DNA of 64,000 nt from Mycolicibacterium rufum (GCF_022374875.2 NZ_CP092427.2:1860001-1924000); one strand, 5' to 3'; shown: positions 1-10,999, counted from the first letter of the stretch. Numbers and translations are program-made. The notes: generated from the letters alone by a model not told the origin.

Positions 1-499
1 CGTTGATCGCGTTGTCGCTGCCCAGCGACTTGGCCAGCACGTCGTGCACGCCGGCGCATTCCAGCACCGCGCGGCACGCGCCACCGGCGATGACACCGGT
101 ACCGGGGCTGGCCGGGCGCAGCATGACCACCCCGGCCGCGGCCTCACCCTGGACCGGGTGGGTCACGGTGCCGCCGATCAGCGGCACGCGGAAGAAGTTC
201 TTGCGCGCTTCCTCGACGCCCTTGGCGATCGCGGCGGGCACCTCTTTGGCCTTGCCGTAGCCGACGCCGACCATGCCTTTACCGTCGCCGACGATCACCA
301 GCGCGGTGAAGCTGAACCGGCGACCACCCTTGACGACCTTGGAGACGCGGTTGATCGCAACGACGCGCTCCAGGTACTGGCTCTTCTCGCGGTCGTCGCG
401 TCCGCCCCGGCCGCCGCGGTCGTCACGGCGACCCCGGCCACCGTCACGGCCACCGCCGCGATTGTCCTGCGCCGAACCGGCGCCAGCCTGCTCGGCCAT
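1..499 (-). CDS. rpsE: 30S ribosomal protein S5 (partial, C-terminus off the window)
   Basis: The protein begins [11 protein letters not shown] and continues into an Arg/Gly/Asp-rich N-terminal extension typical of actinobacterial S5. It then enters the S5 core ([18 protein letters not shown], later [18 protein letters not shown]). S5 is a small-subunit protein that helps set decoding accuracy. The gene runs leftward off the window, so its last part is missing. Two adjacent ATG codons (497-499 and 500-502) could start it; 499 gives the usual mycobacterial N-terminus MAEQ. It follows rplR in the spc-type operon. Confidence 0.93.
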   Translation of the reverse strand, partial: MAEQAGAGSAQDNRGGGRDGGRGRRDDRGGRGGRDDREKSQYLERVVAINRVSKVVKGGRRFSFTALVIVGDGKGMVGVGYGKAKEVPAAIAKGVEEARKNFFRVPLIGGTVTHPVQGEAAAGVVMLRPASPGTGVIAGGACRAVLECAGVHDVLAKSLGSDNAIN

Positions 500-534
500 C
501 ATGCAGTCCTCTCAACGTTATTGGTGACAGTCAT

Positions 535-942
535 CTAGAACTTCAGCCCACTCTCGCGCGCCGCGTCGGCCAGCGCCGCGATCCGTCCGCCGTAGGTGTA
601 CCCACCGCGGTCGAACACGACCTCGTCGATGCCGGCGGCCTTGGCGCGCTCGGCGATCAGCTGACCGACCCGCGTGCTGGCGGCCTTCTTGTCGCCCTCG
701 ACGGCCCGCACATCGGCCTCGATCGAGGACGCCGCGGCCAGCGTCACGCCCTGCAGGTCGTCGACCAGCTGCACATGGATGTGCCGCGAGGAGCGGTTGA
801 CCACCAGGCGCGGACGTTCGGCGGTGCCGGCGACCTTCTTGCGCAGGCGGGCGTGCCGACGCAGCCGCGAGGTGCGCCGCGTCTGGGAGATGTTCTTGCC
901 GACCGGGGTGTGCCCGGCGTTCTCTTTGGTGTTCGTGGCCAT
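535..942 (-). CDS. rplR: 50S ribosomal protein L18
   Basis: This 135-residue protein is recognisable as L18, which binds 5S rRNA in the central protuberance of the large subunit. It has a basic N-terminus ([20 protein letters not shown]) followed by the diagnostic segment [20 protein letters not shown] and a C-terminal [20 protein letters not shown]. It lies 3 bases after rplF and 35 bases before rpsE, so it is cotranscribed in the spc operon. Confidence 0.97.
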   Translation of the reverse strand: MATNTKENAGHTPVGKNISQTRRTSRLRRHARLRKKVAGTAERPRLVVNRSSRHIHVQLVDDLQGVTLAAASSIEADVRAVEGDKKAASTRVGQLIAERAKAAGIDEVVFDRGGYTYGGRIAALADAARESGLKF

Positions 943-945
943 CTG

Positions 946-1485
946 CTACTTACCCGTCTTTCCGACCTTGCGACGGATCTGCTCGCCCTCGTAGCGGATT
1001 CCCTTGCCCTTGTAGGGATCGCTCTTCCGCAGGCGGCGGATGTTCGCCGCGATCTGGCCGACCTTTTGCTTGTCGATACCGGAGATCGAGAACTTCGTCG
1101 GCGTCTCGACCGCGAAGGTGACGCCCTCCGGAGCGGTGATCAGCACCGGGTGGCTGTAACCGAGCGCGAACTCGAGGTCGTTGCCCTTGGCCACGACGCG
1201 GTAGCCGACGCCGAAGATCTCCATCTTGGTGGTGTAGCCCTGGGTCACACCGTCGACCAGGTTGGCGATCAGTGTGCGGGACAGCCCGTGCAGCGAGCGG
1301 TTGCGCCGCTCGTCGTTGGGGCGGGTCACCACGATGGCGCCGTCGTCGTCGCGCGAGACCTCGATGGGCTCGGCGACGTCGAGGGTCAGCGTCCCCTTGG
1401 GGCCCTTGACGGCGACATTGCGGCCGTCGATCGTGACATCGACCCCGGCGGGAACCGGGACCGGCTGCTTTCCAATGCGAGACAT
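946..1485 (-). CDS. rplF: 50S ribosomal protein L6
   Basis: This 179-residue protein starts [17 protein letters not shown] and ends with the conserved L6 signature in [20 protein letters not shown]6 sits near the base of the L7/L12 stalk and contacts 23S rRNA. The length is normal for bacteria (about 177-180). It lies 14 bases after rpsH and 3 bases before rplR, in the standard spc-operon order. Confidence 0.98.
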   Translation of the reverse strand: MSRIGKQPVPVPAGVDVTIDGRNVAVKGPKGTLTLDVAEPIEVSRDDDGAIVVTRPNDERRNRSLHGLSRTLIANLVDGVTQGYTTKMEIFGVGYRVVAKGNDLEFALGYSHPVLITAPEGVTFAVETPTKFSISGIDKQKVGQIAANIRRLRKSDPYKGKGIRYEGEQIRRKVGKTGK

Positions 1486-1499
1486 GTCTTATCTACCCC

Positions 1500-1898
1500 T
1501 CACCACACGTACGCGAGGACCTCGCCGCCGACACCCTCGCGGGAAGCCTGGCGGTCGGTCCTCAAGCCGGACGACGTAGAAATGATCGCCACACCCAGCC
1601 CGCCGAGAACGCGGGGCAGGTTGGTGGACTTGGCGTACACCCGCAGGCCGGGCTTGCTCACGCGGCGCAGGCCGGCGATGCTTCGCTCCCGGCTCGGGCC
1701 GTACTTGAGCTGCACCACCAGGGACTTGCCCACGCGGGCGTCCTCGGTGCGGTAGTCGCTGATGTAACCCTCGGCCTTGAGGATCTCGGCGATGTTCGCC
1801 TTGATCTTGCTGTGCGGCAAGGTCACTTCGTCGTGATACGCCGAGTTGGCGTTGCGCAGACGTGTCAGGAAGTCTGCGATCGGATCCGTCATGGTCAT
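1500..1898 (-). CDS. rpsH: 30S ribosomal protein S8
   Basis: S8 (132 residues) starts [18 protein letters not shown] and ends with the family motif [11 protein letters not shown]. It binds the central domain of 16S rRNA and, in enteric bacteria, represses its own operon. The first in-frame ATG is used; a second ATG two codons later is also possible. It follows rpsZ after 84 bases, one of the larger gaps in this operon. Confidence 0.98.
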   Translation of the reverse strand: MTMTDPIADFLTRLRNANSAYHDEVTLPHSKIKANIAEILKAEGYISDYRTEDARVGKSLVVQLKYGPSRERSIAGLRRVSKPGLRVYAKSTNLPRVLGGLGVAIISTSSGLRTDRQASREGVGGEVLAYVW

Positions 1899-1982
1899 GA
1901 CAGCCGGTTCACCTTTCTCGCGGCGGTTCCCCGATCGGGGCCTGCCGCAACTGTTTGAGGGATTGTCTGTGGGTTTCCGGCT

Positions 1983-2168
1983 TTACCAGCTGGACTTCTG
2001 CACGCCCGGCAGCTCGCCGGCGTGCGCCATCTCGCGAAGGCAGATACGGCACAGGCCGAACTTGCGGAACACCGCGTGCGGGCGGCCGCAGCGGTTGCAC
2101 CGGGTGTAGCCGCGCACCTTGAACTTGGGCTTCTTGTTGGCCTTGTTGACCAGAGCCTTCTTTGCCAT
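1983..2168 (-). CDS. rpsZ: 30S ribosomal protein S14, zinc-binding type Z
   Basis: This short S14 (61 residues) has two intact CX2C pairs (CNRCG and CRICL) that form a zinc ribbon. It is therefore the C+ form, as opposed to the zinc-independent paralogue that mycobacteria keep in a zinc-regulated operon. It starts [20 protein letters not shown] and ends VQKSSW. S14 assembles late into the head of the small subunit. It lies 3 bases after rplE. Confidence 0.97.
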   Translation of the reverse strand: MAKKALVNKANKKPKFKVRGYTRCNRCGRPHAVFRKFGLCRICLREMAHAGELPGVQKSSW

Positions 2169-2171
2169 TGC

Positions 2172-2738
2172 TCAGTTCTCCTTGAACGGGAAGCCCAGCG
2201 CGCGCAGCAGCGCCCGACCTTCGTCGTCGTTGGTCGCCGTGGTGACCACGGTGATGTCCATGCCGCGCGGGCGGTCGATGCTGTCCACGTCGATCTCGTG
2301 GAACACCGACTGCTCGGTCAGGCCGAAGGTGTAGTTGCCGGTGCCGTCGAACTGCTTGCCGTTCAGCCCGCGGAAGTCGCGGATACGGGGCAGCGAGATC
2401 GAGATCAAACGATCCAGGAACTCCCACATCCGGTCGCCGCGCAGCGTCACGCGGGCGCCGATGGGCATGCCCTCGCGGAGCTTGAACTGGGCGATCGACT
2501 TACGAGCCCGGCGGATCTCGGGCTTCTGGCCGGTGATCAGTGCGAGGTCGTTGACCGCACCGTTGATCAGCTTGGCGTCGCGGGCGGCGTCACCGACACC
2601 CATGTTGACGACGACCTTGACCACGCCAGGGATCTGCATGACGTTGGCGTAGCCGAACTCCTTCTGCAGCGCGTCGCGGATCTCTTCGCGGTAGCGCTGC
2701 TTCAGGCGGGGCAGGGCTTTGGTCTCAACAGTGGTCAT
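2172..2738 (-). CDS. rplE: 50S ribosomal protein L5
   Basis: L5 (188 residues) is identified by [20 protein letters not shown], the segment [20 protein letters not shown], and the C-terminal block [20 protein letters not shown]. It binds 5S rRNA and helps form the inter-subunit bridge at the central protuberance. The start follows the rplX stop by one base, and the gene ends 3 bases before rpsZ. Confidence 0.98.
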   Translation of the reverse strand: MTTVETKALPRLKQRYREEIRDALQKEFGYANVMQIPGVVKVVVNMGVGDAARDAKLINGAVNDLALITGQKPEIRRARKSIAQFKLREGMPIGARVTLRGDRMWEFLDRLISISLPRIRDFRGLNGKQFDGTGNYTFGLTEQSVFHEIDVDSIDRPRGMDITVVTTATNDDEGRALLRALGFPFKEN

Positions 2739-2739
2739 G

Positions 2740-3057
2740 TCAGATGTCCTTGCCGTTGGTCTTGGCGATGCGGACCTTCTTGCCGGTCTCGTCGTCGATG
2801 CGGTAGCCGACGCGGGTCGGCTTGCCGTCGGAATCGAGCAGCATCACGTTGGACACCGCGATCGCCGCCTCCTGGGTGACGATGCCGCCCGACGAGGCGC
2901 CCCGCTCGTTGGCGGACTGCGCGGTGTGCTTCTTGATCCGGTTCACACCCTCGACGAGGATCTTGTTGCGCTCGGGGTAGGCCACCAGGACCTTGCCCTT
3001 GGCGCCCTTGTCCTTGCCGGAGATGACGAGCACCGTGTCACCCTTACGGACCTTCAT
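2740..3057 (-). CDS. rplX: 50S ribosomal protein L24
   Basis: L24 (105 residues) begins [20 protein letters not shown], the KOW motif typical of L24, and has the usual NRIKKHT segment. It is one of the assembly-initiating proteins that bind the 5' domain of 23S rRNA. The ATG directly abuts the rplN stop, so the two are probably translationally coupled. Confidence 0.98.
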   Translation of the reverse strand: MKVRKGDTVLVISGKDKGAKGKVLVAYPERNKILVEGVNRIKKHTAQSANERGASSGGIVTQEAAIAVSNVMLLDSDGKPTRVGYRIDDETGKKVRIAKTNGKDI

Positions 3058-3426
3058 CTACAACACCTCCGGGGCGAGCGAGACGATCTTCATGAAGCGC
3101 TTCTCGCGCAGTTCACGACCGACCGGCCCGAAGATGCGCGTGCCGCGCGGGTCGTTGTCGGCCTTGATGATGACGGCAGCGTTCTCGTCGAACTTGATGT
3201 AGCTGCCGTCGGCGCGACGGCGCTCCTTGACGGTGCGCACGACGACGGCCTTGACGACGTCGCCGCGCTTGACGTTGCCGCCGGGGATGGCGTCCTTGAC
3301 GGTGGCCACGATGACATCACCGATGCCCGCGTAGCGCCGCGACGAGCCACCGAGAACGCGGATGCACAAGATCTCCTTGGCGCCCGTGTTGTCGGCGACC
3401 TTGAGCCGCGATTCCTGCTGAATCAC
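3058..3426 (-). CDS. rplN: 50S ribosomal protein L14
   Basis: L14 (122 residues) begins [20 protein letters not shown] and carries the signature [20 protein letters not shown]. It sits at the subunit interface of the 50S particle. It is the first gene of the second ribosomal operon here. The preceding 130 bases hold a leader and a promoter-like pair of hexamers (separate entry), so the operon does not depend on readthrough from the sulfatase unit. Confidence 0.98.
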   Translation of the reverse strand: MIQQESRLKVADNTGAKEILCIRVLGGSSRRYAGIGDVIVATVKDAIPGGNVKRGDVVKAVVVRTVKERRRADGSYIKFDENAAVIIKADNDPRGTRIFGPVGRELREKRFMKIVSLAPEVL

Positions 3427-3558
3427 TCGATCTCCTCGACCTGGGTTTTCGTATGCACGCAGGATTACCGACCCTGACGTGCGCGGTCTTTGTTCCCTAA
3501 GAGCACGCAGGGTTTTCTCATACCGAGATAACCGAGGTCTGCCCTAGGCAACCCCTAC

Positions 3559-3587
3559 ATACTAGGTGAGCTCGGCGAATGCGCCAA
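3559..3587 (-). promoter_or_regulatory. Predicted sigma-A promoter of the rplN (spc-type) operon
   Basis: On the minus strand, TTGGCG (3582-3587) and TAGTAT (3559-3564) are separated by exactly 17 bases and point toward rplN. The -10 fits the TANNNT consensus. Transcription would begin near 3550 and leave a leader of about 125 nt. The promoter lies in the gap just after the stop of the FGE gene. This is a match by eye only. Confidence 0.65.
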
Positions 3588-3595
3588 ATCGCTGG

Positions 3596-4468
3596 TCAGG
3601 CGCCGCTGACGACGCACCGGAACCCGATGTGGGTGGTCGCGCTGTCCTGGGACTGGGGCGACCGGGCGGCGGGCCGGTAGCGGTGACAGTACTCCGGTGC
3701 GCACAGATGCGATCCGCCCTTGAGCGCCTGACTGACCGCGGGGTCGGGTCCGGACGGTCCGCAGCAGGTCTCGGCGTCGCCGGTCAGCGTGTGGTGGCCG
3801 GTGAAGCGGGTGGTGGTCCACTCCCAGACGTTGCCGATCATGTCGAGCAGGCCGTAGCCGTTGGGCGGGAACGTGCCGACCGGCGAGGTCCCGGCCCACC
3901 CGGTGTTGCGGTACGGGAAGTCGCCCTGCCAGGTGTTGGCCATCACCCGCCCGCCCGGGGTGGCGTCGTCGCCCCACGGATAGACGGTGTCCGCACCGCC
4001 GCGGGCCGCGAACTCCCATTCCGCCTCGGTCGGCAGCCGCCGGCCCGCCCACCGGGCGTAGGCCAGCGCGTCGGCGTAACAGACCTGCACCACCGGGTGG
4101 TCGGCCCTGTCCCCGACCGAACTGTCCGGCCCGGACGGATGCCGCCAGTCCGCGCCGGGCACCCATTCCCACCACTGCCGCCAGTCGCGCAAGTCGACCG
4201 GTCCGCGGGTGGGCCGGAACACCAGCGCACCGGCCACCAGGTCGGCCGGCGCGGCCCCGGGGAACTGCGCGGGGTCGGGCGGGATCTCGGCGACGGTGCG
4301 GTAGCCGGTCGCGGCGACGAACTCGGCGAACTGGGCGTTGGTGACGGGGTGCCGTTCGATCGCGAACGGCGCGACGGCGACCGTGTGCACCGGCGCTTCT
4401 TCGGGATAGAACTGCGTCGACCCCATCCGGTACCGCCCGCCGTCGAGTGCGACGAGGTCGGTCAGCAT
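3596..4468 (-). CDS. Formylglycine-generating enzyme (FGE), sulfatase activator
   Basis: FGE oxidises a Cys in sulfatases to formylglycine, their catalytic residue, using Cu and O2. The 290-residue protein starts MLTDLVALDGGRYRMGS, the same style as the mycobacterial orthologue (Rv0712 as I recall). It shows the family blocks HPVTNAQFAEFV, GRRLPTEAEWEFAARGG and LLDMIGNVWEWT. The active-site pair lies in SHLCAPEYCHRYRPAARSPQ (Cys256 and Cys261). The start was chosen at ATG 4466-4468 because the frame upstream is not FGE-like. The gene lies 5 bases after a lipoprotein gene and is the third gene of the arylsulfatase unit, so the neighbouring sulfatase is its likely substrate. Confidence 0.95.
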   Translation of the reverse strand: MLTDLVALDGGRYRMGSTQFYPEEAPVHTVAVAPFAIERHPVTNAQFAEFVAATGYRTVAEIPPDPAQFPGAAPADLVAGALVFRPTRGPVDLRDWRQWWEWVPGADWRHPSGPDSSVGDRADHPVVQVCYADALAYARWAGRRLPTEAEWEFAARGGADTVYPWGDDATPGGRVMANTWQGDFPYRNTGWAGTSPVGTFPPNGYGLLDMIGNVWEWTTTRFTGHHTLTGDAETCCGPSGPDPAVSQALKGGSHLCAPEYCHRYRPAARSPQSQDSATTHIGFRCVVSGA

Positions 4469-4473
4469 GGGAT

Positions 4474-5145
4474 TCAGGGTAGGCCGATCCCCAGTCCCCC
4501 GGTCAGCACCGTCGCCGCGGTGTCGAACGCGTCGGTGCCGGTCGGCGCCTCGGCGTACACCGCGACCAGATAGCCGGGCACGTGCACGATCCGCGCCTGA
4601 TACACCACCGTGTCGGTGGCCGTCCCGCCCAACTGACCCATCAGCTTCTGGCCGCTGAACCCGCATGTCTCGGCCGGCACCAGGCTCAGTGTGCTCATCT
4701 CGGTCCGGGCGGTCAGGTCGTCGGCGTAACCGCGGAACGCGGCGGCGGGATCCAGCGGTGTCGCGGTGATCGTGACGGTGCCGGACATGCCGGCCGGTCC
4801 GGTCAGCGTCACCCCGTCCGGCGACGGCGCCGAGGTCCACCCCTCCGGCGTGCCCACCACCACGGTGGGCGCCGCCGGATCGGCGATGCGCACGTCCACC
4901 GGGACCGCGGGCGGGGCCGCAGGCGCGCAGTCCTCGTCGGTCGACGTGGCGGGCGTGGGCGCCACCCCCGGCACATCGTCGCTCGTCACCATGGGCGGCG
5001 CGGTTCCCGAGGTGGATACCGAAGGCGTTGTCGCCGTGGTGCTTTCGGCGCTCTGCGCAGCGGGGGCGCCGTCGCTGCTGCGCGTGCAGGCCGGTGCGAG
5101 CAGCACCGCGCACACCAGCAGGACGGTCAGCACACCGCGCGTCAT
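4474..5145 (-). CDS. Putative secreted lipoprotein of the sulfatase unit
   Basis: I do not recognise the family with certainty. The 223-residue protein starts MTRGVLTVLLVCAVLLAPAC, a lipoprotein-like signal peptide with Cys at about residue 20. A Ser/Thr/Ala-rich linker follows, then a globular domain (PEGWTSAPSPDGVTLTGPAG, later SGQKLMGQLGGTATDTVVYQ). The layout resembles mycobacterial LpqN/LpqT-like lipoproteins, but that is a guess. The ATG at 5143-5145 is one base past the sulfatase stop, and the gene ends 5 bases before FGE. An in-frame start 7 codons upstream would overlap the sulfatase. Confidence 0.8.
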   Translation of the reverse strand: MTRGVLTVLLVCAVLLAPACTRSSDGAPAAQSAESTTATTPSVSTSGTAPPMVTSDDVPGVAPTPATSTDEDCAPAAPPAVPVDVRIADPAAPTVVVGTPEGWTSAPSPDGVTLTGPAGMSGTVTITATPLDPAAAFRGYADDLTARTEMSTLSLVPAETCGFSGQKLMGQLGGTATDTVVYQARIVHVPGYLVAVYAEAPTGTDAFDTAATVLTGGLGIGLP

Positions 5146-5146
5146 G

Positions 5147-7495
5147 TCAGTCCCGAGCGAACGCACGGGCGAAGTCGCGTTCCAGGTCGGCGTACGGCGT
5201 CCCGGAGACGTCGATCGTCACCTGCGCGATGGTGCCGCCGGTGAACGGGAACGGCGCCGCGAACGCCCGCGACACCGGCGAACCGGTGTTGGCGCCGACG
5301 CTCAGACTCGCGCTGGCCAGGCCGAACGTGCCGGGGTGGACGCGCATTCCGGTGTAGTCACCGACCTGGGTGTCGTCGACGTAGAGCGCGGCGTCACCGA
5401 TCGGGGTGTGGCTGCCCTCGGCGGTGCCGGTGAGGGTGAACGCGAAGCCCAGGGTGCGCACGCCGGCACCGAGTGGGTCGGTCGCCGACAGCGTCTGCTC
5501 CTGCTCACCGAGGAAGTTGTAACAGAAGTGCAGCCGACCGCCCTGCACGTACATCACGTAACCGCCGTGCGCCCCACCGTGTTTGACGATCACGCCCTCG
5601 GCGCCCTCGGTGAGGTCGACCTCGGCGAGCACGGCGAAGGACCGCCCACGCAGTTCCACGACCGCGCCGATGCCGACGTCGGCGGTGCCGGGATAGTAGA
5701 CGTAGGAGGAACGCTCGCCGGCCAGGTAGGGCCGCCACCGCGACATCGTCTCGATGATGTTCAGATCGCCGAGCGGGAGTCCGTTGTACTTGCCCGCTTC
5801 GGAGAACCACAGATCGATCAGCTCGGCCAGCTTCTCGGGATGCTCGCCGGCCAGGTCGTGGCACTGGCTGCGGTCGGACTCGATGTGGAACAGCTCCCAG
5901 CGGTCGTCGTCGAAATGCGACCAGCCCGCCGGCGACGCGGCGTGCACCGCACTGGCGAACCAGCCCTTGTGCCAGATGCCCCGGGTGCCCAGCATCGTGT
6001 AGAACTGCGTCTCCTTGCCGGTGGGCGCGTGCGGATTCTCCAGCGCCACTTTGAAACTCACGCCGTCCAACGGCTTCTGCGGCACTCCGCGCACGGTCGC
6101 GGGCGGGGTGATGTCCAGCAGGTCGTACACCGTGGGCGTGATGTCGGCGACGTTGACGTAGTTGTCGCGCACCTCCCCGTGGGCACTGATCCCGTTGGGC
6201 CAGGAGATGATCGCGGTGTCGGCGATGCCGCCCTCATGCGAGGCGTAGCGCTTGAACAGCTTGTACGGGGTGTTGAAGGCCATCGCCCAGCCGATCGGGT
6301 AATGGTTGTAGGTCTGCGGGCCGCCGAGATCGTCGAAGTGCTTCAGACTCTCCTCGACCGAGTCGATGTAGCCGTTGAAGAACTTGACCTCGTTGACCGA
6401 TCCGTTGGGCCCGCCCTCACCGCTGGCGCCGTTGTCGGAGATCACCACGATGATGGTGTTGTCGAGCTGACCCGACTCTTCGAGATAGTCCAGCATACGG
6501 CCGATCTGGGCATCGGTGTAGGACAGGAACCCGGCGAACACCTCGGCCATCCGGCTGAACAGCCGCTTCTCGTCGTCGCCCAGCGAGTCCCACGGCCGCA
6601 CCGTGTCCTGCGGCGGCCACGGCTCCCCGTTGGGCCCGGACACGTCCGAATACGGGTTCACCGGTGAGAGTTCGGTGTCGGGCGGCACGATCCCGAGCCG
6701 CTTCTGGTTCTCCAGCACGATCTCGCGGTAGCGCTCGTAGCCCATGTCGAACACACCGGCATAGCGGTCGGCCCACTCGGCGAACACGTGGTGCGGCGCG
6801 TGACCGGCGCCCGGGCACAGATAGGTGAACCACGGCTTGTCCGGCGCGATGACCTTCGAGTCCCGGATGAACTCGATCGTCTTGTCGGCCAGGTCCTTGG
6901 ACAGGTGGTAGCCCTGCTCCGGCGTCGCGGGCGGCGGGACGGGGTGGTTGTCGTACACGAGCTCGGGATACCACTGGTCGGTCTCGCCGCCCATGAATCC
7001 GTAGAACCGCTCGAATCCGCGGCCCAGCGGCCAGTGCCGTTTGGTGGCGGCAAGATTCGACTCCTCCAGCGGGGTCAGATGCCACTTGCCGACGGCGTAG
7101 GTGTTGTAGCCGTTCTCGGTGAGCACCTCCGAGAGCAGCGCGGTGTCGAACGGAATCCGCCCGTTGGAGTTGGGGAATCCGTCGGTGAACTCCTCGATGG
7201 TCGCCATACCGACGGTCGTGGCGTTGCGCCCGGTCAGCAGCGACGCCCGCGTCGGCGAGCACAGCGCCGTGGTGTGGAACTGCGAGAGCCGCACGCCCCG
7301 TTCGGCGATGCGGCTCATCGCCGGCATGCTGACCAGACCGCCGAAGCAGTCCCACGTCGCGATGCCGATGTCGTCCCACACCAGATAGAGCACATTGGGC
7401 GCGTCGGGCTGGGCCACCGGCGCCGCGTACGGGCCCCAGTCCGGTTCGGAATCCCGGATGTCGAGCTCGATCCTGCCGTTGAACTCCGTGGTCAT
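5147..7495 (-). CDS. atsA: Arylsulfatase, formylglycine type
   Basis: This 782-residue protein is a type I sulfatase that hydrolyses sulfate esters. The signature CSPTRASLLTGRN places the modified Cys at residue 79. Metal ligands are visible early (LYLVWDDIG, Asp41/Asp42) and later (VISDNGASGEGG). The C-terminal part (about residues 560-780) looks like an added beta-rich domain. No signal peptide is evident, so it may be cytosolic. It starts MTTEFNGRIELDIRDSEPDW and precedes the lipoprotein and FGE genes without real gaps, forming a self-contained sulfatase plus maturase unit. A terminator just upstream separates it from rpsQ, so it should have its own promoter, which I cannot place. Confidence 0.94.
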   Translation of the reverse strand: MTTEFNGRIELDIRDSEPDWGPYAAPVAQPDAPNVLYLVWDDIGIATWDCFGGLVSMPAMSRIAERGVRLSQFHTTALCSPTRASLLTGRNATTVGMATIEEFTDGFPNSNGRIPFDTALLSEVLTENGYNTYAVGKWHLTPLEESNLAATKRHWPLGRGFERFYGFMGGETDQWYPELVYDNHPVPPPATPEQGYHLSKDLADKTIEFIRDSKVIAPDKPWFTYLCPGAGHAPHHVFAEWADRYAGVFDMGYERYREIVLENQKRLGIVPPDTELSPVNPYSDVSGPNGEPWPPQDTVRPWDSLGDDEKRLFSRMAEVFAGFLSYTDAQIGRMLDYLEESGQLDNTIIVVISDNGASGEGGPNGSVNEVKFFNGYIDSVEESLKHFDDLGGPQTYNHYPIGWAMAFNTPYKLFKRYASHEGGIADTAIISWPNGISAHGEVRDNYVNVADITPTVYDLLDITPPATVRGVPQKPLDGVSFKVALENPHAPTGKETQFYTMLGTRGIWHKGWFASAVHAASPAGWSHFDDDRWELFHIESDRSQCHDLAGEHPEKLAELIDLWFSEAGKYNGLPLGDLNIIETMSRWRPYLAGERSSYVYYPGTADVGIGAVVELRGRSFAVLAEVDLTEGAEGVIVKHGGAHGGYVMYVQGGRLHFCYNFLGEQEQTLSATDPLGAGVRTLGFAFTLTGTAEGSHTPIGDAALYVDDTQVGDYTGMRVHPGTFGLASASLSVGANTGSPVSRAFAAPFPFTGGTIAQVTIDVSGTPYADLERDFARAFARD

Positions 7496-7534
7496 AGCGC
7501 CGGACAGTACACCCCGCGAACCGTCCGGACACGC

Positions 7535-7566
7535 AAAAACCCCCGCCGCCTGATGGCGTGCGGGGG
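7535..7566 (-). terminator. Intrinsic terminator after rpsQ (end of the S10 operon)
   Basis: On the minus strand a stem CCCCCGC / GCGGGGG (7560-7566 with 7540-7546) is followed by a run of five T (7535-7539). It lies 24 bases past the rpsQ stop and before the sulfatase start. It explains why the downstream rplN operon has its own promoter. Confidence 0.8.
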
Positions 7567-7589
7567 TCGTCGCGATCTGATCGAAGGCG

Positions 7590-7898
7590 CTACTTGGCCT
7601 TCTCGAGCACCTCGACGAGGCGCCAGCGCTTGGTGGCCGACAGCGGGCGGGTCTCCATCAGCGAAACGCGGTCGCCGACACCGGCCTCGGAGTTCTCGTC
7701 GTGCGCCTTGACCTTCGTGGTGGTCCGGATGATCTTGCCGTACAACGGATGCGACTTGCGGGACTCGAGCTCGACGACGATCGTCTTCTGCATCTTGTCC
7801 GACACGACGTAACCGATGGCCGTCTTGCGACGACCGCGCGGCTTCTCCGCACGCGGCGTGTGCTTCTCGCCGCTCGTCGCGGCCTGGGTATCTGCCAT
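7590..7898 (-). CDS. rpsQ: 30S ribosomal protein S17
   Basis: S17 (102 residues) is identified by [20 protein letters not shown] and the block [20 protein letters not shown]. It binds the 5' domain of 16S rRNA. Compared with E. coli S17 (84 residues) it has an extra N-terminal segment rich in Thr/Ala/Arg. Its ATG shares a base with the rpmC stop (TGATG). It is the last gene of the S10 operon and is followed by a strong terminator. Confidence 0.98.
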   Translation of the reverse strand: MADTQAATSGEKHTPRAEKPRGRRKTAIGYVVSDKMQKTIVVELESRKSHPLYGKIIRTTTKVKAHDENSEAGVGDRVSLMETRPLSATKRWRLVEVLEKAK

Positions 7899-8131
7899 CA
7901 GGACTCCTCACCTCCGGGTCCGGCGGCCAGACCCAACTCGCGTTCGCGCAGCACGGTGTACACCCGTGCGATCTCCTGCCGCACGACACGCAGCCGGCGG
8001 TTGTTGGCAAGCTGGCCGGTCGCCATCTGGAAGCGCAGGTTGAACAGCTCTTCCTTGGACTCGCGGAGCTTGTCGGTCAATTCCTCGTCGGTGAGCTCGC
8101 GGAGCTCTCCGGTCGAAACTCCTACTGCCAT
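7898..8131 (-). CDS. rpmC: 50S ribosomal protein L29
   Basis: L29 (77 residues) reads [20 protein letters not shown] and continues through the conserved [20 protein letters not shown]. It lies next to the peptide exit tunnel and forms part of the docking site for trigger factor and SRP. The start was set at ATG 8129-8131, where it overlaps the rplP stop; a longer reading frame upstream is an artefact of GC-rich sequence. Confidence 0.97.
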   Translation of the reverse strand: MAVGVSTGELRELTDEELTDKLRESKEELFNLRFQMATGQLANNRRLRVVRQEIARVYTVLRERELGLAAGPGGEES

Positions 8132-8547
8132 CAGAAGGTCTCCTCTCTGGTGACGATGCGAGCCTTGATCGGCAGCTTGTGGATGGCTCGGGTGAGCGCG
8201 GCCCGTGCGGTCGCCTCGTCGGGGTAGCTCAGCTCGAACAGCACGCGTCCGGGCTTGACGTTGGCCACCCACCACTCCGGCGAACCCTTGCCCGAACCCA
8301 TCCGGGTCTCGGCGGGCTTCTTGGTCAGCGGACGGTCCGGGAAGATGTTGATCCACACCTTGCCGCCACGCTTGATGTGCCGGTTGATGGCGATACGAGC
8401 GGACTCGATCTGCCGGTTGGTGATGTAGGCGTGCTCCAGTGCCTGGATGCCGTAGTCACCGAAGCTCACCGACGTACCGCCGCTGGCGATGCCGCGCTGG
8501 CGCGGGTGGTGCTGCTTGCGGTGCTTGACCTTGCGGGGAATCAGCAT
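8131..8547 (-). CDS. rplP: 50S ribosomal protein L16
   Basis: L16 (138 residues) starts [20 protein letters not shown] and contains [20 protein letters not shown] and the [20 protein letters not shown] block. It organises the A-site tRNA region of 23S rRNA. It follows rpsC by 2 bases and overlaps rpmC by one base. Confidence 0.98.
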   Translation of the reverse strand: MLIPRKVKHRKQHHPRQRGIASGGTSVSFGDYGIQALEHAYITNRQIESARIAINRHIKRGGKVWINIFPDRPLTKKPAETRMGSGKGSPEWWVANVKPGRVLFELSYPDEATARAALTRAIHKLPIKARIVTREETF

Positions 8548-8549
8548 GA

Positions 8550-9846
<1,297 letters not shown>

Positions 9847-9847
<1 letters not shown>

Positions 9848-10128
9848 TACCGCCTCTTGGACTTCCGGTCGTCCTTGATGTGACCCTTGAAGGTGCGGGT
9901 GGGCGCGAACTCGCCCAGCTTGTGTCCGACCATCGACTCGGTGACGAACACCGGCACGTGCTTGCGACCGTCGTGGACGGCGAAGGTGTGGCCGATGAAG
10001 TCCGGGATGATGGTGGACCGGCGCGACCAGGTCTTGATGACCTGCTTGGTGTTCTTCTCGTTCTGCACGTCGACCTTCTTGAGCAGATGGTCGTCGACGA
10101 ACGGGCCCTTCTTCAGGCTGCGTGGCAT
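9847..10128 (-). CDS. rpsS: 30S ribosomal protein S19
   Basis: S19 (93 residues) starts [20 protein letters not shown] and contains the signature [20 protein letters not shown]. It lies in the head of the small subunit with S13. The start at ATG 10126-10128 fits the family; the frame is open further upstream but that part is not S19. The gap to rplB is 11 bases. Confidence 0.98.
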
Positions 10129-10139
10129 CGCTTTACTCC

Positions 10140-10976
10140 CTAGCGCTTCTTGCCGGTGCGCCGGCGACGGACGATGAGCTTGTCGCTCGCCTTGTTCGGC
10201 TTGCGGGTGCGGCCCTCGGGCTTGCCCCACGGGCTCACCGGATGGCGACCGCCGGAGGTCTTGCCCTCACCACCGCCGTGCGGGTGGTCGACCGGGTTCA
10301 TCACGACACCGCGGACGGTGGGACGCTTGCCCTTCCACCGCATACGGCCGGCCTTGCCCCAGTTGATGTTCGCCTGCTCGGCGTTGCCGACCTCGCCGAC
10401 GGTGGCGCGGCAGCGCACGTCGACGCGGCGGATCTCACCGCTGGGCATACGCAGGGAGGCATAGGTGCCCTCCTTGCCCAGCAGCTGGATGCTGACGCCG
10501 GCCGAGCGGGCCAGCTTCGCGCCGCCGCCGGGCCGCAGCTCCACGGCGTGGATCACGGTGCCGGCGGGGATGTTGCGCAGCGGCAGGTTGTTGCCCGGCT
10601 TGATGTCGGCGTTGGCGCCCGACTCGACGACCGCACCCTGCTTGAGACCCTGCGGCGCGATGATGTAGCGCTTCTCGCCGTCCAGGTAGTGCAGCAGCGC
10701 GATGTTCGCGGTGCGGTTCGGGTCGTACTCGATGTGCGCGACCTTGGCGTCGACGCCGTCCTTGTCGTGGCGACGGAAGTCGATCACGCGGTAGGCGCGC
10801 TTGTGGCCGCCGCCCTTGTGCCGCGTGGTGATGCGGCCGTGGGCGTTGCGGCCACCCTTGCCGTGCAGCGGACGGACCAGCGACTTCTCCGGGTGGTCGC
10901 GAGTGATCTCGGCGAAGTCGGAGACGCTGGCACCGCGGCGACCGGGGGTCGTCGGCTTGTACTTGCGAATTGCCAT
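10140..10976 (-). CDS. rplB: 50S ribosomal protein L2
   Basis: L2 (278 residues) is identified by [20 protein letters not shown], the middle block [20 protein letters not shown], and the C-terminal signature [20 protein letters not shown], which includes the histidine long linked to peptidyl transfer. L2 contacts the peptidyl-transferase region and bridges the subunits. The length is normal. It follows rplW by 23 bases. Confidence 0.99.
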
Positions 10977-10999
10977 GATTCTCTAGTTCTCCCTGCCGG

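Noticed and set aside
3596..5113. 505-residue frame that runs from FGE upstream through the lipoprotein region
   Set aside because: Only the last 290 residues are FGE-like. The part upstream of ATG 4468 lies in another frame over the lipoprotein gene and is Arg/Gly-rich noise.
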